A stretch of DNA of 64,000 nt from Lachnospiraceae bacterium. GTDB taxonomy: Bacteria > Bacillota > Clostridia > Lachnospirales > Lachnospiraceae. Shown here piece by piece: positions 54,445 to 62,288 of the stretch; position 1 is the stretch's first letter, and each line of letters begins with the position of its first letter. Below the pieces are notes generated by a model that did not search any database, had not been told where the DNA came from, and saw only the letters and a list, made by a program, of their open reading frames with translations. The stretch lies in NCBI GenBank assembly GCA_021770755.1, contig JAETQI010000032.1, positions 1 to 64,000 on the forward strand, given 5' to 3'. Position numbers and translations under genes: made by a program.

Positions 54445-54837
54445 ATGAATGCAAAACAGTTATTGGGAGCAGTCTCCGCGATGATCATCAAGATCGCGCT
54501 GGCAGCGGCGGTCATCGTCGTGGTGTTCCGGCTTGCAGTATATGCGTATGATTTCGGATACCAGGTGTTTGCGGACATACCAGTCAGCGAGGGCGAGGGC
54601 AGGGTTGTCAGCGTGGTGGTATCCGATGGGTTAAGCAGCAGAGAGTTTGCAAAGCTGTTAGAACAGAAGGGACTGATCAGTGATGCGAATGCGTTCTTCA
54701 TCTATGAGCGTCTCTCCGATTACAAGGACAAGCTGCAGCCGGGGGTCTATGAGCTGAGCACTTCCATGAAGGCTGAGGAGATGCTTGAGATCGTGTGCCA
54801 TACAGAGGATGAGACAGCGGAGGCGGACGGGGATTGA
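54445..54837 (+). CDS. Short MltG/YceG-like membrane protein without catalytic domain
   Basis: This 130-aa protein has one TM helix (~10-33) and an extracytoplasmic part that resembles the LysM-like N-terminal portion of the MltG (YceG) domain: VVVSDGLSSREFAKLLEQKGLISDANAFFIYERL and LQPGVYELSTSMKAEEMLEIV. Full MltG is ~350 aa with a catalytic glutamate domain that is absent here. The gene ends cleanly in an acidic tail, so it looks like a stand-alone small form rather than a fresh truncation. It follows the RNase J gene by 16 bp. Its role is unknown. Confidence 0.8.
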   Translation: MNAKQLLGAVSAMIIKIALAAAVIVVVFRLAVYAYDFGYQVFADIPVSEGEGRVVSVVVSDGLSSREFAKLLEQKGLISDANAFFIYERLSDYKDKLQPGVYELSTSMKAEEMLEIVCHTEDETAEADGD

Positions 54838-54901
54838 GCGGGATTCCTGTCTGCTTCCAGATATTTCTATCGCTAATTTGCACTGCTATTTGAAAAAAGA
54901 T

Positions 54902-54930
54902 TTGCCATATGGGTTAAAAAGTGGTAGACT
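54902..54930 (+). promoter_or_regulatory. Promoter of the CDP-glycerol-transferase-like gene
   Basis: TTGCCA (54902-54907) and TAGACT (54925-54930) are separated by 17 bp. Confidence 0.5.
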
Positions 54931-54967
54931 ATTACCGATATAGAAAAATATAGGTACAAATATCTGA

Positions 54968-56392
54968 ATGGCAGGTGTTGTTCTTTATCTGCGCAAGGAT
55001 GCACTGGGAAAGGTGACGGACATGAAAAGGTACAGGAAAAAGGATCTGCTTGGGATCGTGTCTACATTGGTACAAGTAAATGATTCGGTCACCAGGACAG
55101 TATCTCCCGCTGCCTCGTATGAAGTGGAGGAGGAGTTCGCAAAGTGCCAGCAGACAGCGATCGATCTGGGCAATTATCTGGAATCGCTGAATGATGTGGG
55201 CTGCGCGTCCATGGTGAGCATTCTGGAGGACTACTGCGAGAACATCTATCAGATGGGGATCAACTTTCAGGATGAAAATCTGTGCAGGAAACTGTCCAAA
55301 AAGATCAGGAAGCAGCTCGTACAGCTACAGAATGCCATTACCTACGACATGAAACCCGACAAAAAAGAAGTTGTGTTTCTGCCATACAAGGCAGCCATGT
55401 GGGACTCGCTCGAAAGTGTGTGGAAAGCCGCGCAGGAAGATGAAAACTGTGAAGCGTATGTTATTCCGATACCATATTATGAAAAGAATCCGGACGGAAC
55501 GATCCGCGAGGAGCATTACGAAGGCAGCTTGTATCCAGAATACGTTCCCATCACGCGATATGATGCGTATGATCTCGAGGAGCGTAAGCCCGATATTATT
55601 TATATACATAATGCATATGATTATTGGAATCTGATCACAAGTGTTCACCCGAAATTTTATTCGAACAACTTGAAGAAGTGGACAGAGAAACTGGTCTACA
55701 TTCCATATTTTGTGCTGAACGAAGTGGAACCTGACAACGAGCAGGCGGTGGAGGGCGTCAAACATTTCTGTTTCATGCCGGGGATCGTCAATGCGGATCA
55801 GGTGATCGTGCAGTCGGAGGATATGAAGCGGATCTATGTCAATGAATTCTTAAAGGCTGCAAAGGAACATGGACTGCAGGGAAAACATCTGGACAAGGCT
55901 TATCTGGAGCAAAAATTTCTGGGGCTTGGCTCACCTAAGTACGACCGGGTACTCGCCACAAGAAAGGAAGATCTGGAGATCCCGCAGGAATGGCTGAAAG
56001 TGATCGGCAAGATTGACGGAAGCTGGAAGAAGATCATTCTATACAACACAGGGATCGCGGCACTGCTTGCCCACAATGAGAAATGGGTGGACAAGATTGA
56101 GAATACGCTTGGCATTTTCAAAGAAAATCAGGACGAGATCGCCCTGTTATGGCGTCCGCATCCGTTGATCGAGAGCACGATGAGATCCATGCGGCCGGAA
56201 GTGCTGCAAAAGTATACGATGCTGAAGGAGCGGTATATCGTGGAAGGCTGGGGGATCTATGATGAGACGGCCGATGTGGACAGGGCGGTGGTGCTCAGCG
56301 ATGCGTACTACGGGGACGGCAGTTCAGTCGTGCAGCTATACCAGCAGACAGGGAAGCCCATCATGATACAGAATGTGGAGATCATATCCTAA
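54968..56392 (+). CDS. Putative GT-B-fold glycopolymer/CDP-glycerol transferase-like protein
   Basis: This 474-aa protein has a helical N-terminal region (~20-130) and two Rossmann-like halves. KEVVFLPYKAAMWDSLESVWKA, KPDIIYIHNAYDYWN and KLVYIPYFVLNE resemble the first half of the CDP-glycerol glycerophosphotransferase fold. IILYNTGIAALLAHNE, LLWRPHPLIEST and SDAYYGDGSSVVQLYQQTGKPIM resemble the second, where H-P and the D-x-S-S/T segment normally bind the nucleotide. It likely adds to a surface polymer, but donor and acceptor are unknown. ATG 54968 has a weak ribosome site; ATG 55022 (MKRYRKKDLLG) follows GGGAAAGGTGA and may be the true start. Confidence 0.6.
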   Translation: MAGVVLYLRKDALGKVTDMKRYRKKDLLGIVSTLVQVNDSVTRTVSPAASYEVEEEFAKCQQTAIDLGNYLESLNDVGCASMVSILEDYCENIYQMGINFQDENLCRKLSKKIRKQLVQLQNAITYDMKPDKKEVVFLPYKAAMWDSLESVWKAAQEDENCEAYVIPIPYYEKNPDGTIREEHYEGSLYPEYVPITRYDAYDLEERKPDIIYIHNAYDYWNLITSVHPKFYSNNLKKWTEKLVYIPYFVLNEVEPDNEQAVEGVKHFCFMPGIVNADQVIVQSEDMKRIYVNEFLKAAKEHGLQGKHLDKAYLEQKFLGLGSPKYDRVLATRKEDLEIPQEWLKVIGKIDGSWKKIILYNTGIAALLAHNEKWVDKIENTLGIFKENQDEIALLWRPHPLIESTMRSMRPEVLQKYTMLKERYIVEGWGIYDETADVDRAVVLSDAYYGDGSSVVQLYQQTGKPIMIQNVEIIS

Positions 56393-56802
56393 TTGTCTGC
56401 GCAGTTGCCGGACGGAATGCCTGCCTGGACAAGCACGATACCGTGATATATTTTGAATTTTAATACAAAAAATTACTATTTGAATCATTGCAACAATGCA
56501 GTTTTTGAGTACGCGATGATTCAAATAGCGATTTGGGAACTGTGCAAAGACAGCGTACATTATGCAGGCTGTTTTTGCACAGTTCCTGAACGGAGCTGGG
56601 ATAGAAAGCTAAAACTGTTACTGGGACAGCGTGATCAGTAACCATGAACCTTGACAATTTCATACTTTACATTAGTGTTTTGTTTACATAGGTCTGGACT
56701 GTATGTTAGAATGGTAGCAGGAATGAAGAAACTGTTAGCAGACGAATGATTCAGGACATGCGTATGATCTGCTGACGGTTCCTGATGTGGAGGTAGAGGC
56801 AG
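56393..56802. repeat. Intergenic region with three consecutive perfect inverted repeats
   Basis: Three hairpins stand in a row: 13 bp at 56476-56488 with 56516-56528; 13 bp at 56536-56548 with 56574-56586; 7 bp at 56617-56623 with 56636-56642. Loops are 27, 25 and 12 nt. No gene is convincing: both short frames here are dictated by the repeat arms. A possible promoter for the next gene is TTTACA (56683-56688), 18 bp, TAGAAT (56707-56712). The structure resembles a miniature mobile or regulatory RNA element. Confidence 0.6.
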
Positions 56803-58314
56803 ATGAAGCGCAGATTTAATGTAACCGGTTCCTGCAATCCGCAGTGGCACTATATGGTAAGACTGGATGACAGGGTAAAAAAGATCAAAGAGGAGTATGT
56901 GGATTATGGAAGCTATTTTGTCATTAACAGAGGGCGGCAGTATGGAAAGACCACGACGCTGAGGGCATTGGCAAAATATCTGCAGGAGGATTACATTGTT
57001 TTTTCGCTGGACTTCCAGCAGATGGGAACCCAATCATTTACAGAAGAGAAAACATTCGCAAGAGGATTTCTCGACAGACTGTTGGCGGAGCTCCGCAAAG
57101 CGGACACGGAGGACAAAGTAAAGATACGGGAAATGCTGTCGAATTTTAAGGAGAATCATCCAGATGTGATCATGGATGAACTGTTCATGTTTTTGAGCAA
57201 TATGTGTGAGCGCTGTGAACATCCCATTGTACTGATGATCGACGAGGTGGACAGCGCCTCAAACAACCAGGTCTTTATCGACTTTCTCGCACAACTGAGA
57301 GGATATTACCTGAGGCGCGAGGATACACCGACGTTTCACTCGGTGATCCTTGCGGGGGTGTATGATATTAAGAACCTGAAATTAAAACTGCGTTCAGAAT
57401 CGGAGCATCAGTATAATAGTCCGTGGAATATTGCAGCGGATTTTAAGGTCAATATGAGTTTTTCTATCAGTCAGATTGTCGGCATGCTCGAAGAATACGA
57501 AACAGACCATGATACGGGAATGGACATACAGGAAATTGCAGAAGAAATATACCAGTACACTGCTGGTTATCCTGTACTTGTCTCATCAATCTGCAAATGT
57601 ATCGACGAAGACCTTACGGAAGAAAACGAGTCCGCATACACAAGCAGCGCTTGGACTGGCGCAGGGATTGAGGAGGCTGTCAGACGTATATTGATCGTCA
57701 GGATGCCTTTGTTCGAAAGTATGATCCGTCATATGGACAGCTATCCGGAGATGAAGCGGATGTTTCAGGAAATTCTGTTTCAGGGGAAAGCATTTTCTTT
57801 TAATCTGGACACAAAGGAAATCAGCCTCGCAAGCATGTTTGGCTATGCGGTCAGCAAGGATGGAAAAGTGCAGGTAGCAAACCGCATCTTTGAGACAAGG
57901 CTCTATAACTATTTCCTCTCGGAGAACGAACTTGCAGGAACCGATACAGCGAACCAGATGGGTGATGCAGCCATGCGAGACAGAAACTATTTTGTTCACG
58001 ACGGGATGCTTGACATGGATACCGTGATGCGGCGGTTTGTTGAAACTTTTACAGAGATCTATGGCGAGGAGGATGCAAAATTTATCGAAAAATACGGACG
58101 CAAATTCTTCCTGCTCTATTTAAGGCCGATCATTAACGGCACTGGAAATTACTATATTGAGGCGCAGACCAGAGACGATCGGCGCACGGATGTCATCGTG
58201 GACTATCTCGGGGAGCAGTTTGTCATCGAACTGAAAATCTGGCGCGGGAATGAATATAATGAGCGGGGCGAGCGACAGCTTATGGATTATCTGGACTACT
58301 ATCGGACAAGGTGA
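56803..58314 (+). CDS. AAA-like ATPase with C-terminal PD-(D/E)XK domain, 3' end damaged
   Basis: This 503-aa protein has a Walker A FVINRGRQYGKTTTLRALAKYL (G-R-Q-Y-G-K-T-T) near residue 40 and Walker B IVLMIDEVDSA near 145. The C-terminal part (~440-503) has IVDYLGEQFVIELKIWRG, the D...E-x-K pattern of a nuclease-like domain. Full-length relatives normally continue ~30 residues past LDYY with a strand-rich end. Here the frame stops at YYRTR. Shifted frame just downstream (58288-58326) reads SDKVIVEAVV and stop, which looks like the normal C-terminus. A small frameshifting deletion is likely. The active site itself remains. Family members occur in many copies and may act in defence or DNA repair; the role is unknown. 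Confidence 0.78.
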   Translation: MKRRFNVTGSCNPQWHYMVRLDDRVKKIKEEYVDYGSYFVINRGRQYGKTTTLRALAKYLQEDYIVFSLDFQQMGTQSFTEEKTFARGFLDRLLAELRKADTEDKVKIREMLSNFKENHPDVIMDELFMFLSNMCERCEHPIVLMIDEVDSASNNQVFIDFLAQLRGYYLRREDTPTFHSVILAGVYDIKNLKLKLRSESEHQYNSPWNIAADFKVNMSFSISQIVGMLEEYETDHDTGMDIQEIAEEIYQYTAGYPVLVSSICKCIDEDLTEENESAYTSSAWTGAGIEEAVRRILIVRMPLFESMIRHMDSYPEMKRMFQEILFQGKAFSFNLDTKEISLASMFGYAVSKDGKVQVANRIFETRLYNYFLSENELAGTDTANQMGDAAMRDRNYFVHDGMLDMDTVMRRFVETFTEIYGEEDAKFIEKYGRKFFLLYLRPIINGTGNYYIEAQTRDDRRTDVIVDYLGEQFVIELKIWRGNEYNERGERQLMDYLDYYRTR

Positions 58315-58503
58315 TCGTGGAGGCAGTTGTGTAGGGTTTTGTCTATAATAATAGAATATAGTTGATTATAAAAAGACTGATGTAAAGTATGGGATTGTCA
58401 GGGATACCTGGGATGAAATAGTTTGCATCAGTTTTTTAGTGGGCTTGGTAGATTATTTTTGCATATCATTTTCATTGGGATTTTTTTGTGGAGATAGACG
58501 GAA

Positions 58504-60861
58504 GTGGAGAGATTGGGAACCAAGGCGGAGACTTTGGAACAAATGTATGGAAAATTGAATACAGCAAAAGTCCTTCCACAGTTTACGTTTACAGTTGCAG
58601 AGTGGATACAGCAGCGCGGCGTAATCGTACATAGATTTTCGAAATTGAATTGGAACGCCGATGTAATTGTCCGAAGTAGTTGTCAAGGGGAGGATACGCA
58701 GGATGCCTCCATGGCGGGAAAGTTTGAGTCCGTGGCTGATGTTAGTGGGATGGAAGCGTTTCAGAATGCGGCAGATAAAGTAGTCAGCTCCTACGGTGCT
58801 GCAGACAGTGATGATCAGATCCTTGTTCAGCCAATGTTAAGGAATGTAAAATTCAGCGGCGTGGCATTTACTTTGGATCCAAGTACACATGGGAATTATT
58901 ATATTGTCAATTATGACAGGACGGGGGATACGTCGGCAGTCACGTCAGGAACAGGCGGTCACGACTGTCTGTATTACCACTTTAAAAATACATCGATAGG
59001 ATCAGCGCCGGAGGAACTGCAGCAGTTGTTGACTACCCTTGGTGAACTGGAGACTTTTTTCGGGCAGGATAACCTGGATGTGGAATTTGCGGTGACACAG
59101 GAGGATGAACTGTACATATTGCAGGTGCGCACGCTGTGCGTGTCGCAGGAACGCGTTGACCGGGCTCGACAGGCGGAAGGGCTTGCCCGCATTGTGGAAA
59201 AGATCAAACAGAATAATCAGCCGAAGCCATTCCTGTGCGGGCGTAAGACGGCCTATAGTGTCATGACAGACTGGAATCCGGCAGAGATGATCGGAGTGCG
59301 CCCGAAACCGCTGGCACTGTCGTTATACAGGGAGATCATCACGGACAGTGTGTGGGCATACCAGAGGGATAACTACGGCTACCGGAATTTAAGGAGCTTT
59401 CCTTTGATGGTGGACTTTTGCGGATTGCCATATATTGACGTGCGTGTCAGTTTTAATTCTTTTATCCCAGCGGGATTGGATGAAGAGGTCAGTGAAAAAC
59501 TTGTCAACTATTATATTGAACAATTGGTTCAAAACCCACAGAAGCATGACAAGGCAGAATTTGAGATTGTATTTTCATGCTATACACTGGATACGCCGCA
59601 GAGGGTAAAGGCATTGACAGAGCATGGTTTCACAGAGCAGGAGATAGGACAGATCATCGATGCACTCCGGGATGTGACGAACCACATTATAGATTATAAA
59701 AATGGATTGTGGCGTAAAGATTATCACAAAATAGAAATTCTGGATCAACGCTATCAGGAAATCATGGATAGCGGATTGAATGATATTGAAAAGGTTTACT
59801 GGCTGCTGGAAGACTGCAAACGCTATGGGACACTCCCGTTTGCGGGGCTTGCAAGAGCAGCCTTTATCGCAGTGCAGATGTTAAAGTCCTTTGTCACATG
59901 CGGTATCTTTAGCGATGATGATTACGAAGCGTTTATGGGTGAGGCAGATACGGTCAGTTCCATCATGAATAGGGACAAGGCGGAACTGTCAAGGGCAGCT
60001 TTTCTGAAAAAGTATGGTCATTTAAGACCGGGAACGTATGACATTACTTCTCTGAGGTATGATGAAGCGCCGGATTTGTATTTTAGTAATACGCAAGAAG
60101 ACAGCGGGGAAAAAATGAAAGCCTCAGATGCTGAGGACAGGCAGCCAACTAAGTTTCGGTTATCCCTGAAACAACTGAATCAATTAAGAAACGCATTACA
60201 GGAAAATGGTCTGACAAATGATGTGCTGGACATCATGGATTTTATGAGGCATGTTATCAAGGGGCGCGAATACGGAAAGTTCATATTTACTAGAAATCTC
60301 AGCATGGCGATCCGGCTGATCAGTCAGGTGGGAAATGCGATGGGAGTATCCAGAGAGGATTGCAGTTATATAGACATACAAACCATTTATGATCTGTATG
60401 TCTCCACAGGCGATACAAGGGAAAGATTTCTGGAGTCTGTACAGCAGGGGAAGAGAAAGTATAGAATAACGCAGGCGATCACGCTTCCACCAGTCATTCT
60501 GGATTCCAGAGATGTGGAAAGCTTTTACTATCCAGATTCCGAGCCTAACTTTATCACTTCCTTAAAGGTTTGCGGTGAGTTGAGGGTGATCGATTCTATG
60601 GCGGATACAAATGATGTCTCCGAGAAGATCGTTATGATCGAGAGTGCAGACCCGGGATATGACTGGATATTCTCACATGGCATCAAAGGGCTGATCACAA
60701 TGTATGGCGGGGCGAATTCCCACATGGCGATCCGTGCGGGGGAACTTGGGATTCCTGCTGTGATCGGGGTTGGGGCGAAGCGGTTTGAGAAATATCGGAA
60801 TGTGCAGGTTGTGGAAATCGATGGGCTTTTGAAGACGATGAGGATATTAAGAGGAGAGTGA
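58504..60861 (+). CDS. PEP synthase / rifampicin-phosphotransferase-like protein
   Basis: This 785-aa protein is a three-part phosphotransfer enzyme. The N-terminal ATP-grasp domain (PPDK_N-like, ~1-220) has VIVRSSCQGEDTQDASMAGKF and ends VEFAVTQEDELYILQVRT. A large central region (~230-690) would hold the acceptor. The C-terminal swivelling domain (~700-785) has MYGGANSHMAIRAGELGIPAV, with the phospho-histidine in NSHMA. The order matches enzymes that move phosphate from ATP or PEP to a small molecule through the histidine. The start GTG 58504 has GGAG at 58489. Gene neighbours suggest a role in a surface-glycan modification, not gluconeogenesis; that is inference. Confidence 0.8.
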   Translation: MERLGTKAETLEQMYGKLNTAKVLPQFTFTVAEWIQQRGVIVHRFSKLNWNADVIVRSSCQGEDTQDASMAGKFESVADVSGMEAFQNAADKVVSSYGAADSDDQILVQPMLRNVKFSGVAFTLDPSTHGNYYIVNYDRTGDTSAVTSGTGGHDCLYYHFKNTSIGSAPEELQQLLTTLGELETFFGQDNLDVEFAVTQEDELYILQVRTLCVSQERVDRARQAEGLARIVEKIKQNNQPKPFLCGRKTAYSVMTDWNPAEMIGVRPKPLALSLYREIITDSVWAYQRDNYGYRNLRSFPLMVDFCGLPYIDVRVSFNSFIPAGLDEEVSEKLVNYYIEQLVQNPQKHDKAEFEIVFSCYTLDTPQRVKALTEHGFTEQEIGQIIDALRDVTNHIIDYKNGLWRKDYHKIEILDQRYQEIMDSGLNDIEKVYWLLEDCKRYGTLPFAGLARAAFIAVQMLKSFVTCGIFSDDDYEAFMGEADTVSSIMNRDKAELSRAAFLKKYGHLRPGTYDITSLRYDEAPDLYFSNTQEDSGEKMKASDAEDRQPTKFRLSLKQLNQLRNALQENGLTNDVLDIMDFMRHVIKGREYGKFIFTRNLSMAIRLISQVGNAMGVSREDCSYIDIQTIYDLYVSTGDTRERFLESVQQGKRKYRITQAITLPPVILDSRDVESFYYPDSEPNFITSLKVCGELRVIDSMADTNDVSEKIVMIESADPGYDWIFSHGIKGLITMYGGANSHMAIRAGELGIPAVIGVGAKRFEKYRNVQVVEIDGLLKTMRILRGE

Positions 60862-60866
60862 ATTTA

Positions 60867-61619
60867 ATGAAAACAGAATGGGATTATACCGAGCTGGCTG
60901 ATGCTTATTTAAAAAGACCGGATTATGCGCAGTCTGCGATAGATAGGATGCTGGAAACAGCAGAAGTGAAACCGGGAGATACAGTATGTGATATTGGAGC
61001 AGGAGCAGCTCATCTCACGATAAAGCTTGCTGAATATGGATTGAAGGTTTGTGCAGTTGAACCTAACGACGCTATGCGTGCGAACGGTATCAAAAGGACA
61101 GCACAGTTTCCGGATGTGAGCTGGCACGAGGGTGTCGGGGAACATACTGGAATGCAGGACAGTTCATTTGGACTTGTGACATTTGGTTCATCTTTTAATG
61201 TGTGTGACAGACAGATGGCACTGAAAGAAAGTGCAAGGATACTGAGACCGGACGGATGGTTTGCATGTATGTGGAACCACAGAGATCTGGATGATCCGCT
61301 GCAGAAGCAGATAGAGGTTGTATTAAAGAAACATATCACGGATTACAGCTATGGGACACGCAGGGAAGACCAGACAGATATTATCGGGCAAAGTGGTCTG
61401 TTCGACAGAGCAATCTACCTGGAAGGTACAGTAGTACATGAGATTCCAGCAGAGGATTTCATAGAAGGCTGGAGATCCCATGGAACGGTCTACCGCCAGT
61501 CACCGCAAAAGTTTAGTCTGATCAATGAGGAGATCAAAAAACTTGTGGAGTCTGTGGGTATGGAGAAAGTTAAAGTTCCATATACAACAAGGATATGGAT
61601 GGCACAGTATATAAGATAA
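60867..61619 (+). CDS. Class I SAM-dependent methyltransferase
   Basis: This 250-aa protein has the methyltransferase_11 pattern. Motif I is VCDIGAGAAHLTIKLAEYG, motif II has the acidic AVEPNDAMR, and later SSFGLVTFGSSFNVCDRQMALKESARILRPDGWF is motif post-II/III. The C-terminal half (~160-250) would bind the acceptor, unknown. ATG 60867 is preferred; the in-frame GTG at 60858 overlaps the upstream stop codon, and AGAGGAGAG lies just before both. It is translationally coupled to the PEP-synthase-like gene, so both probably act on one metabolite. Confidence 0.85.
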   Translation: MKTEWDYTELADAYLKRPDYAQSAIDRMLETAEVKPGDTVCDIGAGAAHLTIKLAEYGLKVCAVEPNDAMRANGIKRTAQFPDVSWHEGVGEHTGMQDSSFGLVTFGSSFNVCDRQMALKESARILRPDGWFACMWNHRDLDDPLQKQIEVVLKKHITDYSYGTRREDQTDIIGQSGLFDRAIYLEGTVVHEIPAEDFIEGWRSHGTVYRQSPQKFSLINEEIKKLVESVGMEKVKVPYTTRIWMAQYIR

Positions 61620-61787
61620 ATGTATATATTTTGACAAGACAGAGACCATTGATTAATGAACTGTGCGCAATTTATGTTAAACAGGACTGGTTTGAGATTA
61701 ATGACTGTGAAAAGCCAATGAGTGTGGCGTCGAAAATGGAGTGGACATTAGTTAAAATATGGAAATAGGGGTATAAAGCATTACATT
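61620..61787 (+). other. Intergenic stretch with a possible gene remnant
   Basis: The frame from about 61627 to 61767 is open without a good start codon and ends KMEWTLVKIWK then TAG. It includes VKQDWFEINDCEKPMSVA. The DWFEIND part faintly resembles the C-terminal end of sugar/choline nucleotidyltransferases, which often sit next to PEP-synthase-like genes. It may be the tail of a deleted gene. The evidence is weak. Confidence 0.3.
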
Positions 61788-62288
61788 ATGAGTACAGTAT
61801 ACTGGATCACTGGGCTTTCGGGTGCGGGCAAGACAACGATTGGAAAACTGTTATACGAAAAAATAAGAATGACAGACCTAAATACTGTTTTTTTGGATGG
61901 TGACACACTGCGTGAGGTATTTGGAAATGATCTGGGATATTCGAGGGAAGAACGCAGGAAATGTGCCATGCGGTATGCAAGATTGTGTGCCATGCTGCAG
62001 GAACAGGGATTAAATGTGATCTGTTGTACAATTTCGATGTTTGACAGTGTGCGGGAGTGGAATCGAGAGAATATTCAGAATTATGTAGAAGTTTATGTGA
62101 AGGCTTCTATGGATACACTGAGAAAAAGGGATCAAAAAGGGCTTTATAGTGGGAGAACACAAGAGGTAATGAACGGAGTTGTTGGAATTCATATGGAGTT
62201 TGAAGAACCCAAGAGTTCGGATCTTATATTGGAAAATGAAGGGGACGTGCCACCAGAAGAACAGGTGAAGAGGATACTGTTAGTATGA
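61788..62288 (+). CDS. Adenylylsulfate kinase-like protein (CysC family)
   Basis: This 166-aa P-loop kinase resembles APS kinase. The Walker A motif is YWITGLSGAGKTTIGKLLYEKI, followed by VFLDGDTLREVFGNDLGYSREERRKCAMRYARLCAML, which matches the APS-binding DGDxxR and the GYS..dR regions. The strand with VICCTISMFDSVREWNRENI corresponds to VI(C/S)...ISP of CysC. The C-terminal segment is normal in length. It should make PAPS from APS if it is a true APS kinase; relatives in glycan loci may act on other small molecules. It overlaps the next gene by 4 bp (ATGA). Confidence 0.8.
   Translation: MSTVYWITGLSGAGKTTIGKLLYEKIRMTDLNTVFLDGDTLREVFGNDLGYSREERRKCAMRYARLCAMLQEQGLNVICCTISMFDSVREWNRENIQNYVEVYVKASMDTLRKRDQKGLYSGRTQEVMNGVVGIHMEFEEPKSSDLILENEGDVPPEEQVKRILLV

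Noticed and set aside
56453-56663. Two short frames on opposite strands in the inverted-repeat region
   Set aside because: Both translate the arms of the inverted repeats; no ribosome site or domain.
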